Shown here: one piece after another, positions 32,938 through 44,985 of the stretch
Layout: every line of letters starts with the position of its first letter
Position numbering within the stretch: the first letter of the stretch is position 1
Assembly (NCBI RefSeq): GCF_905475395.1
Contig: NC_058342.1
Coordinates: 6,793,501 to 6,857,500 of the forward strand
DNA length: 64,000 nucleotides
DNA from: Chrysoperla carnea
Taxonomy: Eukaryota; Arthropoda; Insecta; Neuroptera; Chrysopidae
Reading direction: 5' to 3'
Notes under the pieces: model-generated
The model's input: the letters and a program-made list of their open reading frames with translations, nothing else
The model's database searches: none
Told to the model about the DNA's origin: nothing
Made by a program: the position numbers and the translations under genes

Positions 32938-35686
32938 TCATCTAGATTCTAGTGTCTTCTGTTGATATATTTTATATTCATGAAACAATGTCGTTAATTT
33001 TTCCTCTGTTATTGTAGGATTGACTGCTTTCGTTGTTATGAAATCAAATAATGATTCTTTCATTTTTCTAGTTATTTGAATTTCTTTATCCTCCAGGACT
33101 CTTTCAAAATGTAAAATCTCAAGAGCAAGTGACAGTAAGGGGTTCAGATTTTTGCAACGGTTAAAATTTTTTCTCGTAATAAAACTGCTGACTGAACCGT
33201 TTGCAAGAAATTCAGAACTTTTAATCTGTAATACCATAGTTATCAATAAATTTTCCTATTGTTTTAAAATATGCCATCATAATATGAAAAAAACCCAAAT
33301 GAATAAACAAATTATTGATTCGCGACTTTTCAGTACTTTTGATTTGTAGAGCAACCTAAGCAATTGCTGAATCGTATGTGATTTCTATGTATGGCTCATC
33401 ACATTCGTGAGCAATTTTTTGAACCTGTTTCATAGTTTCAAGGACTACAGAGACATTGGTGGGTGAAGAATTTATTGTCGTCAAATATGCAATTTTTTGC
33501 TTGCAGCTTAGATCTTTATGAAAAATACTATTGAATCCTACCCTTGATGGCATGCGAGGTTTTCCGATAAAATGACTCCGCTATCCAAGCGAGATCGATA
33601 TATTCGAATATCAAAATGTCATCTGGGACTTCCAAACGTAGTTGGGTTGTTGCTGATTCCAAAGTTTATAGTAATCGTGGTCTTTTTCTCTTTTATTATA
33701 AGATTCTATTTCAAAAGTTATGACATCGAACGTTCGTCGTCTTCGTCTTTTATTAATTGTAGTTTCATTTTGTTGCAAAGAATTATTAGTTTCTTGGTAA
33801 ATTGAATTTATTTCTTCACGACTTACATACATTATTCTGCTGTCACATCAGTTATTGTTTGAATTTGTTTCTTCTGGATCAGAAATATTTTGGAAAATAA
33901 TACCTACGGTATCATGCAAAGTGTCTTTTCCGCTGGAGGTATGTACGAATCGATAGAAATTATCGTATACTTATCATGTACATAAAGATCGTGAGCGTTC
34001 TATACCTTCTGGACATATATCATTTTGTTGTGCTGACTGAAATGTTGCTTCTGTTTCCAGCTTTTCCAATGTTGTATAGCTGCAGCTATGACCGTATTTA
34101 TTGATAAGGTTAATAATTTTTTTGCTGTTTGTTGGCCCTTTTAGTGTCAATCATAATGCCACGTGCCTAGACGGCTTAATGTGACCTTTGGTCACTGCAT
34201 AAATTAAATCAGCAGAAAAAGATTGGGCAATTCTCTTGACATTCAAGTTGTTTTTACGGCGAAAACTAGAGCATATTAACTTTGAATAAAAATCTTCAAG
34301 GAAAGGTGGTATGTCACATTTCCCTTTGATTAAATCATGAACAGTTGGTTTGTTTGACCAGGGTTGTGGTATAATTTTTTGAATTTCTGACCTCAAAATC
34401 AGTGCAGCTCGATCCAAAATATTTTGCTTTTCTAGAAGATCCAAATCAATGTTTATAAAATGATCAATAATTTTTTGGAGTAAAATTTTGTCACCCATCT
34501 TACGAGCTTCAGTACATTTCATTGTTTTGATAGCATTTTCCATTAAACAAGTTTGTAATCTTAATATTAATTAAACTCATTTTATTTGCTTAAAATCCAC
34601 TTTATTTAAGAGTTTGTCAATCAAAATATTTTGTTTATGCACATTTCGACTTGTTAGTCATCTTCAGAACAATAGTATTTTAAACAAACAACGTACCTTT
34701 ATTTATACTAAAATACAAATTGAAATTATATAATAATGAGGTGATAATGAAACCTGTAGAGTTGTTAAAAAATAAATAAAAACAATTGTATGATCCAAAA
34801 TAGTTAAAAATTATTGGTTAAAAGAGACGAAAGCAGATTTCGCTTGATAAAAATTACTTAAAATTACACATAATAAAGAACAAATAAATAGTTAAAAAAA
34901 TAAATAGATGAAAATTTTTTTTTTCTTTTTCAGAAAACCGTTTAAAAGTTAAAAAGGTTAAAAAATAAGTTAATAAACAATTGTGATATGTGAATCATAC
35001 GTCGAACTATAAATAAATATAAAATGAACTAATGGAAATTTGACTAGAAGGAACTATTTGTTATTTATTATGTGTAATTTTAAGTAATTTTTATCAAGCG
35101 AAAACTGCTTTCGTCTCTTTTAACCAATAATTTTTAACGATTTTGGATCATACAATTGTTTTTATTTATTTTTTAACAATTCTACAGGTTTCATTATCAC
35201 CTCATTATTATATAATTTCAATTTGTATTTATATTTGTATTTATAACGTACCTGTATAAATACAGGTACGTTGTTTGTTTAAAATACTATTGTTCTGAAG
35301 ATGACTAACAAATCGAAATGTGCATAAACAAAATATTTTGATTGACAAAATCTTAAATAAAGTCGATTTTAAGCAAATAAAATGTTTAAAAGGTGTTTAA
35401 TTAATGTTAATAACTTCCACAAATTAACGCTCTCAAACTTAAATTAAAAAAAAGTTTGTAATCGTTGTTCATGGTTGCGATATTTCTTGCGATTTTTATT
35501 ACAAAATATACAAACTGCATTATCCGGTATATTAGAGCTACCTTCCACTGACTCTTCCATAGTCAGGTGCTGCACGTCTTCCACAGAAGCATCCATAGCT
35601 TCGTCAATATTTACAGCTTTTTCTTCTATTGCATCGCACGTACTTTCATTCCAAGTCACCTTGGTTACTTGCTCCTGGTTCTTCAT
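32938..35686 (-). pseudogene. Decayed multi-copy invertebrate gene, unnamed family
   Basis: Minus-strand segments in order: a zinc-finger-like start with VCIFCNKNRKKYRNHEQRLQ (35444-35686); MENAIKTMKCTEARKMGDK to SFSADLIYAVTKGHIKPSRH (34151-34543); SKKIINLINKYGHSCSYTTL near 34080; then frames at 33611-33832, 33356-33553 (CDEPYIEITYDSAIA) and 32938-33246. The 'FSADLIYAVTKG' then 'GHS-SY-LE-IET' succession matches a protein that recurs in many copies in insects and cnidarians and is probably carried by a mobile element; no established function is known to me. A foldback insertion at 34561-35451 splits it, and stops break the rest. Confidence 0.55.
34561..35451. mobile_element. Foldback insertion with 12-bp target duplication
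   Basis: aagtttgtaatc occurs at 34549-34560 and 35452-35463 on either side. Inside, 34578-34900 and about 35040-35384 are long imperfect inverted arms (cattttatttgcttaaaatc; tttgtttatgcacatttcga; attatcacctcattattata). The reading frame of the interrupted gene joins without shift at the duplication. A run of As (35445-35453) precedes the right duplication, so a LINE-assisted origin is possible. Confidence 0.8.
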
Positions 35687-35699
35687 GCGAACTATAGAA

Positions 35700-38600
35700 A
35701 TAAAAATATAGTCGATAATTATTTTCCAAAGAACACAATGATTTAATGAGTACTATTTTATATAGTAAAATGTAATTTCTATTCATGCGTTAAATAATTG
35801 GAAATAAATGGAAAAACATAACGAAAATAATGCATTGAATGTTAAGTAGTTTTGTATTAATAATAAGTAAGACAGATATTCATTATCAATACTTTCAAAT
35901 AAAAGAAGATCTAAGATAAGAATAATGGATAAAGTAATATGTATTTCAAATTAATCTCCTCCATTAAATAGAGGAATATTCAGTGGGATACTTTTTTGGA
36001 GTACATACAAAACAATTTACAAAGATTGCTACATTTTGTCATTTTCTCTGCTCTACCCTACTATCTTAATTGGAGTCGTAATAAACGTTATGTCCCCACC
36101 ACTACTTGAGCCTCACTCAATAGTAAAGAGTGCACCTGCATCTACGTTTGAAGGTCACAAAAATATTCAATACCATAGACGTAGCAACATTCATGCATTT
36201 GGAAATAAATTTTTCTATGTTTAAGGAAATTTTAGGGAAAGGATGTGTATGTGTATGTAACATATTTCTTACCTGGGCGTTGTTGAAGAGAGAGATTATA
36301 GAAGTTTTCTATGATTTGGAGGCAACGCGGTGAACACTCTATTACACTTGGGGTGATATTTCTGACATTCGTTCATATCTGTAGGAACTTGGAATCACTC
36401 ATGGATAAATTATGTTCTTTTAATAAAAAAGGTCAGCATAATTTTTTAAGACAAAATAATAGGGATTTAGGTCGCGCAAATGATGTCTATCACATTTATT
36501 TTAAAAAGGATAGATAAAAATGGGAATTTTAATAAAAAAATTGTAATTCAGGCCGTTTAAAATTAATAATTTATTTATTTTAATATATTCCATAAAAAAA
36601 TGAAAGAGTCAGCAGAATGATTAAGGGTGGATTCCTTGTCAGCTGAACATTTCATTTAATTGACCTTCCAACCATCATGCAATAACTTGCTGACTTGTTT
36701 TGGTTTTTTTAATAAATTAGTTCATATAAAAAGTAATTTATATTAGTTTCATGCGGTCTGATACGAATCTAGGGCTGCTGAGATATATCGATAAATTATC
36801 TTCGTTCATAAAGTAGTACCTGCGTATAGACGACGATTTTATCAAAGCTTTCAGGTACAGGCTAAGACCTAGACCAGGGGGGAAATGATTTTTTTTTAAA
36901 TATATTTTGTGTGCCATTCGGCAGTGTGACATGCACATTGCAAGAGTGATGCACTGCTAGAATAATCTAGCGATTTTTTAAGTATTGTTTTTAGAATATT
37001 TTCGTTGTGTTTATAAGTGTATATTTAAGACTGTTTAAAAGTATATTTCAAATGGTTTGTATATGTACTTGAGTAATAATGATATAAATGTTAATTTATT
37101 TTGTGACGTCAATCTTATTAAGTGTTATTGTTACAAATTGTTGGCAAACTAATTAAAATTAATTAATTAGTAATAAATTATGCAAACAAAATGTAAAATA
37201 TCAAACTTTTAAATCTGTCTGTGACGGTACATATTCAATTAAAAAGTTTACTCTGTCTGTGACTGTACTTTATCTTTTTCAACTTTGTTATTTATTTTTT
37301 TTGCAACTTTTAGTTCTAAAAATTGACACCAGTCACTACCCGAACAGAGCTCAGTGGAATTTGAGTTAAAATAATTCTCTTTAAATTCTAAGCGTCAAAC
37401 AGGGAACTTCTTGGAATAATTAATTTAAATTATTTATTCCAAGATGGATACTCATTTTTTTTAACACACCTTTTAGTGTGTGGCAATAATTAAATTATTT
37501 AATTTTTATAATTTATTTATTTAATTCTTATCAAGAATTTATATTTTTGAATACGACAGTTTAAACATATATTTTTGTTAAATGTCGTTTATTGAAAACA
37601 CGCAATTGTACAGAATGTAAAAGAGACATTCTGTAATAATTTAAAAAATTGTGTAACTTTATATTATTTTCCTTTGTATGTTTTTTGTGGCGTTTAGAAT
37701 TTTATTTGTGACCACAATTCCTTATAAAATGTAATTTAAGGAGCTGGATTCACGGTGATCACAAAATACATACAGGAAACATTTTATTATATATTTTATA
37801 TACGTTAATTTTTTTCTAAATTTATTATCAAAAGATATTTTTCAAAAACTTTGTGTTTGCTTTAAATTCAACATGTGAAATTTCATGTAAGTTAAAAAAT
37901 GGCTGATGCCTTCTGAATTTATATATTTTTTCAATTATGTAACGTCAAACATATTTTTGAATTAATGAAATAAACAAACTTTATATTTTTTTTATTTTAA
38001 ACGTAGACTTTTTATTTGTATTGTTAATACTTTCTGGGGGGTAATCGCCTTCGGCGTTATCTTTGGGCCTAGCACGCAAATTGATCTGTTTCGGTTTTTT
38101 TTAAACATTTCTGTTCTGGGGGTTGCGAGGAATTTTGGCTGAGCCTTACTTCTTGTTCTCGACGCAAGTCGAGAATCAATTAAGTATTTAAATTTTGGGA
38201 TGAGAAAAAATTCGTTTCTTTTTTTTTCTAATTACCTCACCAAAACATAATTCCCGTAACATTATAAATTTTTGTGTTTAAATTATTTTTTTATTTATAC
38301 TTGTCTACGTACCAGAGCTTTGTCGTTTTTTTTTTGTAAGTGGAGGAAAAGATCGTGTATGAGTGGACGGGCTGCTTATGATCCAACCCTAAAACCTACA
38401 GAAAAAAAATAAGGTCTTTAATGTCGGCTGACGTAGAATCCATCATAATCTAGGCTGCTGACTATTATAGTAATAGTTTTTATTATATAAGCAGCCCTTA
38501 GTAAAATTTTTGAGCGGCCTGATAACAATTTTGGATGTTTTAATTTTTACCTAAACAAAAATTTCTGCCTCGTCGGCCCACCTTAGGTGCACCTGCTGAC

Positions 38601-38860
38601 CCACCATTCGATTATTAGCGTTGTTGAAACTAACCGTTTCATCTAAAATCTATCGGCCTGAAATTGCCATGAAAAATACAACGATACCTTCCGGACTATT
38701 AACAAAAACGTTTTTGAAATATTGTTGAAGCTTTCCATAGCTGTGCTCTCGATCTGTTTCCCTGGATGAAACAATTTGAGTGCTGAAAAATTTTTCAGGT
38801 ATAAATAAAATTAAATTATATAAATAAACTATATTTCACTGGAAGATTTTCATATTATTA
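35700..38860. other. Long AT-rich non-coding tract
   Basis: No gene or family motif seen. Noted structures: a stem at 37410-37443 (cttggaataa pairing with ttattccaag), a direct repeat of tctgtctgtgac near 37217 and 37251, a hairpin ctcgacgcaagtcgag at about 38158, and a GC-richer island at 38030-38170. Could be UTR or LTR material of an unrecognised element, or host intergenic DNA. Confidence 0.4.
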
Positions 38861-38861
38861 A

Positions 38862-41800
38862 TTAATAATAATAATAATAATAACGTTTATTTGTTTGACT
38901 ACCGTACAGCGATTATAACAAAGAAGCGTTCAGTTGCATTGAACGGATAAATAAATAAATAAATAAAAATATATATGTTTACACAAGTAATAACTAATAT
39001 GGTTCCAAAAAAAAAACAAAAACCCAAAAAAAAAAAAGAAAAGTTTCATCTCAAGTACTAAATAGAAAATTATATGTAACTAATTCTGGGTTTGTATAAA
39101 TCTGTAAAACACCATAAATATATAAAATTATAAACTATAACAATAAATATAAATATTATAGATAACAATATAAAAAACAATAATAATATAAATAACAATA
39201 AAATATGATTTAGATAATAATGTTTAAATTTATAATCAAAATAGACATGTGAATCTACAATAACAAAGAGTAGAACTTTTTTAAAACAGATAAACAATGT
39301 AATAAATGCAAGATTATTGAAGTGTTCATTGGACACTAACTCGAGACTGGGTAGTTACTCATTTAGCACGAATGCTCTTAGGCGGAAAGAATTTACAGTA
39401 AAGTGGTATATATCATTTAGTTGCTCATATGAGTTTATATGGAATAAACTAAACCAGGGTTTTATATTGTTTGCAATATATGATAAGGGATACTTCAAAT
39501 ACTGAGATCTGTATGCCTTATATATGGGACATCTGATAAAAAAGTGATATAGGTCGTCAGTTTCACCAGTGTTACAAACTGGACATCTTTCTTTATAATT
39601 TAAGGTGTATTGCTGGTTACTAATTAGTAATCGAAAACTAAACTGACTTGTTGTTTTTATTTGTGTAATAAGGCGTAACTTAGATAGAGCGCAGCGGATG
39701 TTCAAGTACTCATAGTTGTAGTTGTTGAGCTGGAATAAGTGGCCATAGATGTCACTGTAGTGGGATGCTTCTAATGATTCCAAGTCGTTATGGTGCATTT
39801 TCTTCGAGTAGAGGTCAATAACTTCAGCAATGTCATTTTTAATAGTTTCAACTCGATGAGAGTTTAAAAGTTCGACTCTATCCACGCCCGTCAGTATGTT
39901 TCGAAGCTGATTACACCAATTACCATCACAGGATATGTCCGATGTAGAAAATTCATATAACTGATTATAACATATTTTTATGAGTCTATTATTTGGAGTG
40001 GTTATGAGGTGACGCCAGTATTTAAGAATTCTTTTTACGATTTCTATCGAGATGTTAGATCTACGTGTTTCCAGACGAACCATAAAGTTTGGAGTGCTTC
40101 TTGCAAGGCAGAGGATCGACTTGATAAATTTAATTTGGACTGATTCGACTTTCTCCATGTAATTGTAAGCCCAGACCTCTGAAGCATAAAGCAAGGTGGC
40201 TCGTGAGATGCTGTCAAACAGTTGGCATTTGGTTGACCAGGAGTCGGACTTACAACAACTTAGGATTCGCTTCACTAGGGCGTTAGCAATGTTGGCTTTG
40301 TTAATGGCGTTATTCGTGGCTTGGAGAAATTTGCAAGTCGAACTAAATTTCACTCCTAAATAAACACATTGTTGTTCGATTTGTATTGGTTCTGAGTTGT
40401 ATGTGAAGGTTGGTAGATTTTTGCACTTTGGTGAATTTCTGAACACTATAATTTTAGTCTTTTTGATGTTTACAACTAATTTGTTTTTAGTGCAGTATGA
40501 AGAGAGGTGGTTTAATTTTTGTTGAATATCAAACGGAGAGTACCCAAATATTATCATGTCGTCGGCGTAGCACAATGTCAGCAGGTCACACTTTTGGTTT
40601 ATATCTAGCCCAGAAAAGCCAGCCCCGCGAAATGAGTCTTCAATATCCCCAATAAAGAGGTTGAACAAAGTTGGAGATAGCGTTTCCCCCTGTAGAACTC
40701 CTGACGTCAAATCAATGTATTTCGATAGGTTTCCATGCAACTTAATTCTTGCCTTAGCGTTGGTATAAAGATGTTTAACCACTCTTAGTGCTTTCCCCGA
40801 GATTCCGATGTCGTATAATTTTGCCCACAGTAGTTCGTGGTTTAAGGAGTCAAACGCAGCTTGGAAATCTACAACCAGAGCATAGACATGTCTGCGCTTG
40901 ATTTGGACTTGAATCGTTAGCAGTGAGTTCAGGATGAAGATATTATCAACACAACTGCGACCGGTTCGGAAACCATTTTGGTTTTCCGGTAGTAGGTTTT
41001 TTTCCTCAATCCAGGTTTGCAAACGATAATTTAATATAGTCGTGAACAGCTTAAGCAGTGTATTTAACAGTGCAATCGGACGGTAATTTCTCGGATCCTT
41101 TGTATCTCCACATTTATGAATAAGAACAATTTGAGATTCTGTCCACTGTTTTGGGAGAGTTTCAGAGGATATGATTTTGTTAAACATGTTCAGAATATAA
41201 TGGATCCAGTTGGGAGGTAGGTGTCTGTAGAATTCATTGGTAATTCCGTCGATGCCTGGAGATTTGTTATTCTTCCTTTGACTCAGACCAAGTTGAAGTT
41301 CGTCGAGGGTGATTTCGTTGTCTAAAAAAGGGTGAGAGGAGTCATGAAAACACAGAGAATGTTGAGTTTTTTGACCATATAAGTTTGAGAAATATGAAAA
41401 ACAGACATCGGGATCAAGATCGTTGTTTCGGGAGTTTATATTACCAGAAAACTTACGAACCACCTTCCAGAACTCAGTATTATCTTTGGCGCAGGCTATT
41501 GCATCCGTAATTCTTCTTGAATAGTCCAGTTTAGCGTTCCTAACTGACATCCTGTATTCAGTTCGAAGCTTCCGATAGTCATGTAGGTAAGGTTCAATAA
41601 ATCCTTGCTTTTTTGCTCTTTTGTAAGCAGTGTTTAGTGCCCTTCTCAAATTTCTTAAGTCCTTCGAAAACCAATTTTTCGTTAATGTGGGATGACTGTT
41701 TGTGAGTGCAACTTTGTGTTGAACGGCCAAGTTTGAGTTAATAGCCGAATCGTAGATACAATACAAAAGATTTTGAAAAAGTTCGTCAACACTCTGACTG

Positions 41801-42371
41801 TTGAAGTAGAGGCGCTTATCTCTTGCCATGCTGATCGCATATTCAAAACTTTTATCTTCCTTCCATTGAAAATAATCGGAATAAACGCAGGCAAGCTTTT
41901 GATGGTTTCTGCAGCCTGGAAAAGAACGAGACTGAAAAGTATTTTTCAAAATAATGGAGCACAATAAATGGGAAGATTCACCTGATTCGTTCACCGTGAA
42001 ATCCTTCACCAGGTCCAAGTATGCACCGTGTACCCATGCTAAGTCGATAACGCTAGCACCATTATAAGCTATATATGTAGGAGCAGCTATAGGGTCGCTG
42101 GGGGCCCTACCATTTAAGGCGACGAGATCCATGGCATTAAAAGACTCGGCCAACAGGCGACCGCGCTTATTAACTATTAAATCTGACGATTTTCTTTTGT
42201 AGGACAAGTGCGAATGATTAAAAACTGATTCGTCAAAGTCCTGATTTAATACACCAATCCGACTATTAAAGTCACCGACCAAAATCAGCATGCATTCGTA
42301 TGTCGTAAGTATTTCGTTGATGGTTTCTGTCAGAAAACTGATAGAACGTTGTGAATCAAGGTCCGGTAATC
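38862..42371 (-). mobile_element. Non-LTR retrotransposon C, 5'-truncated
   Basis: The coding frame at 39355-42291 is followed, in its own direction, by a 480-bp 3' UTR ending in an (ATT)n tail (38862-38883). The upstream endonuclease half is absent: the frame continues a little past the ATG to about 42370, then loses all similarity, so truncation lies there. No target duplication was found. Confidence 0.75.
39355..42291 (-). CDS. Non-LTR ORF2: partial endonuclease plus reverse transcriptase
   Basis: 978 codons without interruption. The frame starts inside the endonuclease domain (LVGDFNSRIG; NGRAPSDPIAAPTYIAY; DLAWVHG), so the ATG at 42291 is internal. RT blocks follow: NNKSPGIDGITNEFYRHLP, NYRPIALLNTLLKLFT, QNGFRTGRSCVDNIF, VDFQAAFDSLNHELLW, GVLQGETLSPTLFN and CYADDMIIFG. 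A post-RT domain and a C-terminal CPVCNTGETDDLYHFFIRCP zinc-finger-like motif complete it. Related in layout to elements A and B. The encoded enzyme would perform target-primed reverse transcription, but without its first half the endonuclease cannot be complete. Confidence 0.92.
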   Translation of the reverse strand: MLILVGDFNSRIGVLNQDFDESVFNHSHLSYKRKSSDLIVNKRGRLLAESFNAMDLVALNGRAPSDPIAAPTYIAYNGASVIDLAWVHGAYLDLVKDFTVNESGESSHLLCSIILKNTFQSRSFPGCRNHQKLACVYSDYFQWKEDKSFEYAISMARDKRLYFNSQSVDELFQNLLYCIYDSAINSNLAVQHKVALTNSHPTLTKNWFSKDLRNLRRALNTAYKRAKKQGFIEPYLHDYRKLRTEYRMSVRNAKLDYSRRITDAIACAKDNTEFWKVVRKFSGNINSRNNDLDPDVCFSYFSNLYGQKTQHSLCFHDSSHPFLDNEITLDELQLGLSQRKNNKSPGIDGITNEFYRHLPPNWIHYILNMFNKIISSETLPKQWTESQIVLIHKCGDTKDPRNYRPIALLNTLLKLFTTILNYRLQTWIEEKNLLPENQNGFRTGRSCVDNIFILNSLLTIQVQIKRRHVYALVVDFQAAFDSLNHELLWAKLYDIGISGKALRVVKHLYTNAKARIKLHGNLSKYIDLTSGVLQGETLSPTLFNLFIGDIEDSFRGAGFSGLDINQKCDLLTLCYADDMIIFGYSPFDIQQKLNHLSSYCTKNKLVVNIKKTKIIVFRNSPKCKNLPTFTYNSEPIQIEQQCVYLGVKFSSTCKFLQATNNAINKANIANALVKRILSCCKSDSWSTKCQLFDSISRATLLYASEVWAYNYMEKVESVQIKFIKSILCLARSTPNFMVRLETRRSNISIEIVKRILKYWRHLITTPNNRLIKICYNQLYEFSTSDISCDGNWCNQLRNILTGVDRVELLNSHRVETIKNDIAEVIDLYSKKMHHNDLESLEASHYSDIYGHLFQLNNYNYEYLNIRCALSKLRLITQIKTTSQFSFRLLISNQQYTLNYKERCPVCNTGETDDLYHFFIRCPIYKAYRSQYLKYPLSYIANNIKPWFSLFHINSYEQLNDIYHFTVNSFRLRAFVLNE

Positions 42372-43860
42372 AATAATCCATATTATTAATTACATAAAAC
42401 AATCTCTTAACGTTGGCGCTACTATGTCGAAGTGCGAGTAATTTTCTCACGAATTCGCATAGCAGGGGAAACATTGGAGACTGGTCTTCTTTTTTAATAG
42501 ATGAAACATGCTTCCAGAATTATTCAGATGTAGGATCCACATTTTTTTTCGGTGAAATGAAATGTCATGTTTCTCAATAATCTCCACTCTCGGTCCAATT
42601 CGGTCATGTTTTTTGGGCATGGTCCTAAAAATAAAAATGTAATGTAAATAAAAAATATATTCTAGAGTGGACAACATTAATAATTAATTATGTTTAACTT
42701 GCCTGGAAACTGAACACTACTTAATGAGCAATAGTTGTGACTGCATGTTTTTGAATGTTATGTTTAGGATTCATAAATTTAGGACATTTTAATCTTTGCT
42801 TTTCATTAAAACAAAAACGCTACTTTATTTGTTTTTACACTCTCTATATAAAAGAGAATGCATTTTTGCAAACGTTCTCTTCGAATCAGGTATGAAGATT
42901 ATATTTTTTTTCGAAACTTTCCATCGGCTCGCTGATGTTCATTCTCTTCACGTTGCAAAGGCTGGACTGGATGGCGTCAAGCATCCACCCAAATTTAGGG
43001 TCGGAAATTCTTTAAAACGATCGGCCCACAATTTAAAAGAAAGAATGGAAACTCGACCGCTCCAGTTAGCAATATAACGTTAACTTTTAGGCTTGCGTTA
43101 GAATTCCAGCGCCATACATCGACGTAGCTGCATCAGTAAATGCGAAATCTCTTGCTGTTGTCGGCGTCGCTGTTAATGCCACCGGCGCATAAAGTTTGTT
43201 TGCTTGCTTTGAATTATTTTTTCGATAGAATTTATCCCAATTAGATACAGCCTGGGGATTTAATGGTGATGGTTGTGTCGTTGGAAAAATATCTGTTGAT
43301 ATTGGAGCAGAGACGTGAGTTAAAGTCAAATTTGTGCATATTTATTAATTAAAAACGATCAAAATAATGTATTTTAAGCCTCTTAAACCTGATTGTACTT
43401 TAAATATAATTTAAAATATAACCTATGACTAGGAGTAAGAACATGGACTGATGTGTATATAATTGTATACACAATATTATGCTGTATTTAAGACGCAATC
43501 CCAATGAATTATTTCACTCTCGCATTCACAATGATCTATTTTGGTATATAACTACGCTTTCCATTAGTTAAAAAATGAATTATGATTGGTATTAATTAAC
43601 TAAGAGTTCCAAGGGAAATAACCAATCAAAAATTATTCTGTTAACTAGGATGAATTTTTGTTGACAGTAACTATTCTGCTAATTTGTAACCATTGATACG
43701 TAATTTAGTAGTATAATTGCATACTTAACGGCTTGTTGGAAATGACGATAGTGATGGCCAAAAGAAGAACTAGTGAGTATGCTAAAGTGAATTTTGTGGA
43801 ACGATTGGATACGTATCCAACAAAAGATATAGTACATCGAACTACCCGACTAGAAATTTT
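42372..43860. other. Unassigned tract with small frames
   Basis: Minus frames at 42447-42677 (with MPKKHDRIGPRVEIIEKHDI) and 43087-43329 (80 residues, MTLTHVSAPISTDIFPTTQP), and a plus frame at 42796-43077. I recognise none. They may be relics of unknown elements or chance. Confidence 0.35.
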
Positions 43861-44098
43861 TTCGTGATCCTTCGAAGGACCGGATCGGACATATCCGATC
43901 TAGACCAGATAAGGTATGTAACGCAGATGATTTGCCTGAACCTGATCAGGAAAAACTTATAGGGGCCAGATTCGGAATTTCTAATGGGGTCCGGAGAAGA
44001 TTTTGTTGATCTGGTCCAAATCAATCATCTGCGTTACATACCTTGGTTAATCAAAACCCGGTATGCCCGATTTTGCCGGTCCCTCAAAGAAACACGAA
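43861..44098. mobile_element. Foldback MITE
   Basis: ttcgtg (43861) and cacgaa (44098) end imperfect inverted arms sharing ggaccgg, aaggtatgtaacgcagatga (43911-43930; complement at 44025-44044) and gaccag. 238 bp, no frame. No clear target duplication. Confidence 0.6.
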
Positions 44099-44343
44099 TG
44101 TTTAGTCTTGAAAAATTGTTTGATAAAAAAGTTATCAATTGATTATTTCCATGTATTTTTGCAAATGTATTATATATTTTTGTTTTTTCTTCCATTTCAA
44201 TTATTTGTGCATCATTAATTAATCATTACACTATTATTAATATTATTAAAGAAAAATTATTAATTATATATTAAATATATTAATAAAATATTATTAATCA
44301 ACTACTTAATTCTTATTAATTTTGTTGTGCTTGATAAAATATT

Positions 44344-44985
44344 TTACAAAAAAAAAAAAAAAAAAAAAATTAAAAAAAGTGAATAAAATAAAAACGAGTC
44401 GAGTCGTTTTTCTGTATCTTTTAAATTTTCTGTAATGTGCTTAAAATTTTCTGTAGCAGCATCGATAATATCAGCTTGATTCTTCAAAATTATATCTTCG
44501 GTTTTCTTATTATTAATTAGATCTTGTAATGATTCGTCGTAAAATTTGGTGTCGTCGGCATTCGGCGTTCCAAATATCCATTTAATGGGATATGATAATC
44601 CATCGAGTATTCCTCGTTTCTTGTTTTTGTCTAACGTTATGTGTTCAGATAGTATAGATAATTTCTTGTAAATTTTTGTAAGTCGATATAACAGATTTGC
44701 GTGTTCCTTTTTACAATAATCTATTTGTTTATTATAATCACTTTGGCATATATCATTTAGTTTTCCAACGTGATGATTTATATTTTTATAATAATTGTAT
44801 AATATCGTCATATTATATGTTAATAGTATAGAGATTTTCTTAGTACATACTTCAGCATTTTCTAGGTGTTTGAAGAGTAATCCTGATCCTGTAGCGATCT
44901 TTTTCGTTTCATAATTCGGTTCCAGTGCAGTAATGGTTTTTAACAGTATAGCGAATAATATTATTTTAAATTTCATCTGGAACAA
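44344..44985 (-). pseudogene. Truncated envelope gene of the Gypsy element
   Basis: 213 codons. A hydrophobic N-terminus (MFQMKFKIILFAILLKTITA) looks like a signal peptide. A basic KNKKRGILDG stretch near residue 125 resembles a proprotein-convertase site followed by a hydrophobic segment, as in insect errantivirus envelope proteins. The start overlaps the integrase end by 20 bases, the usual Gypsy env position. The last residues come from an oligo-T run (44347-44369), and the membrane-anchor half is missing, so it is broken. The env call rests on position and these motifs. Confidence 0.65.

Noticed and set aside
36000..36520. Possible host exon series
   Set aside because: Small overlapping frames without consistent splice sites or recognisable domain.
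36738..36938. 66-codon minus frame as host gene
   Set aside because: No motif and typical chance length in AT-rich DNA.
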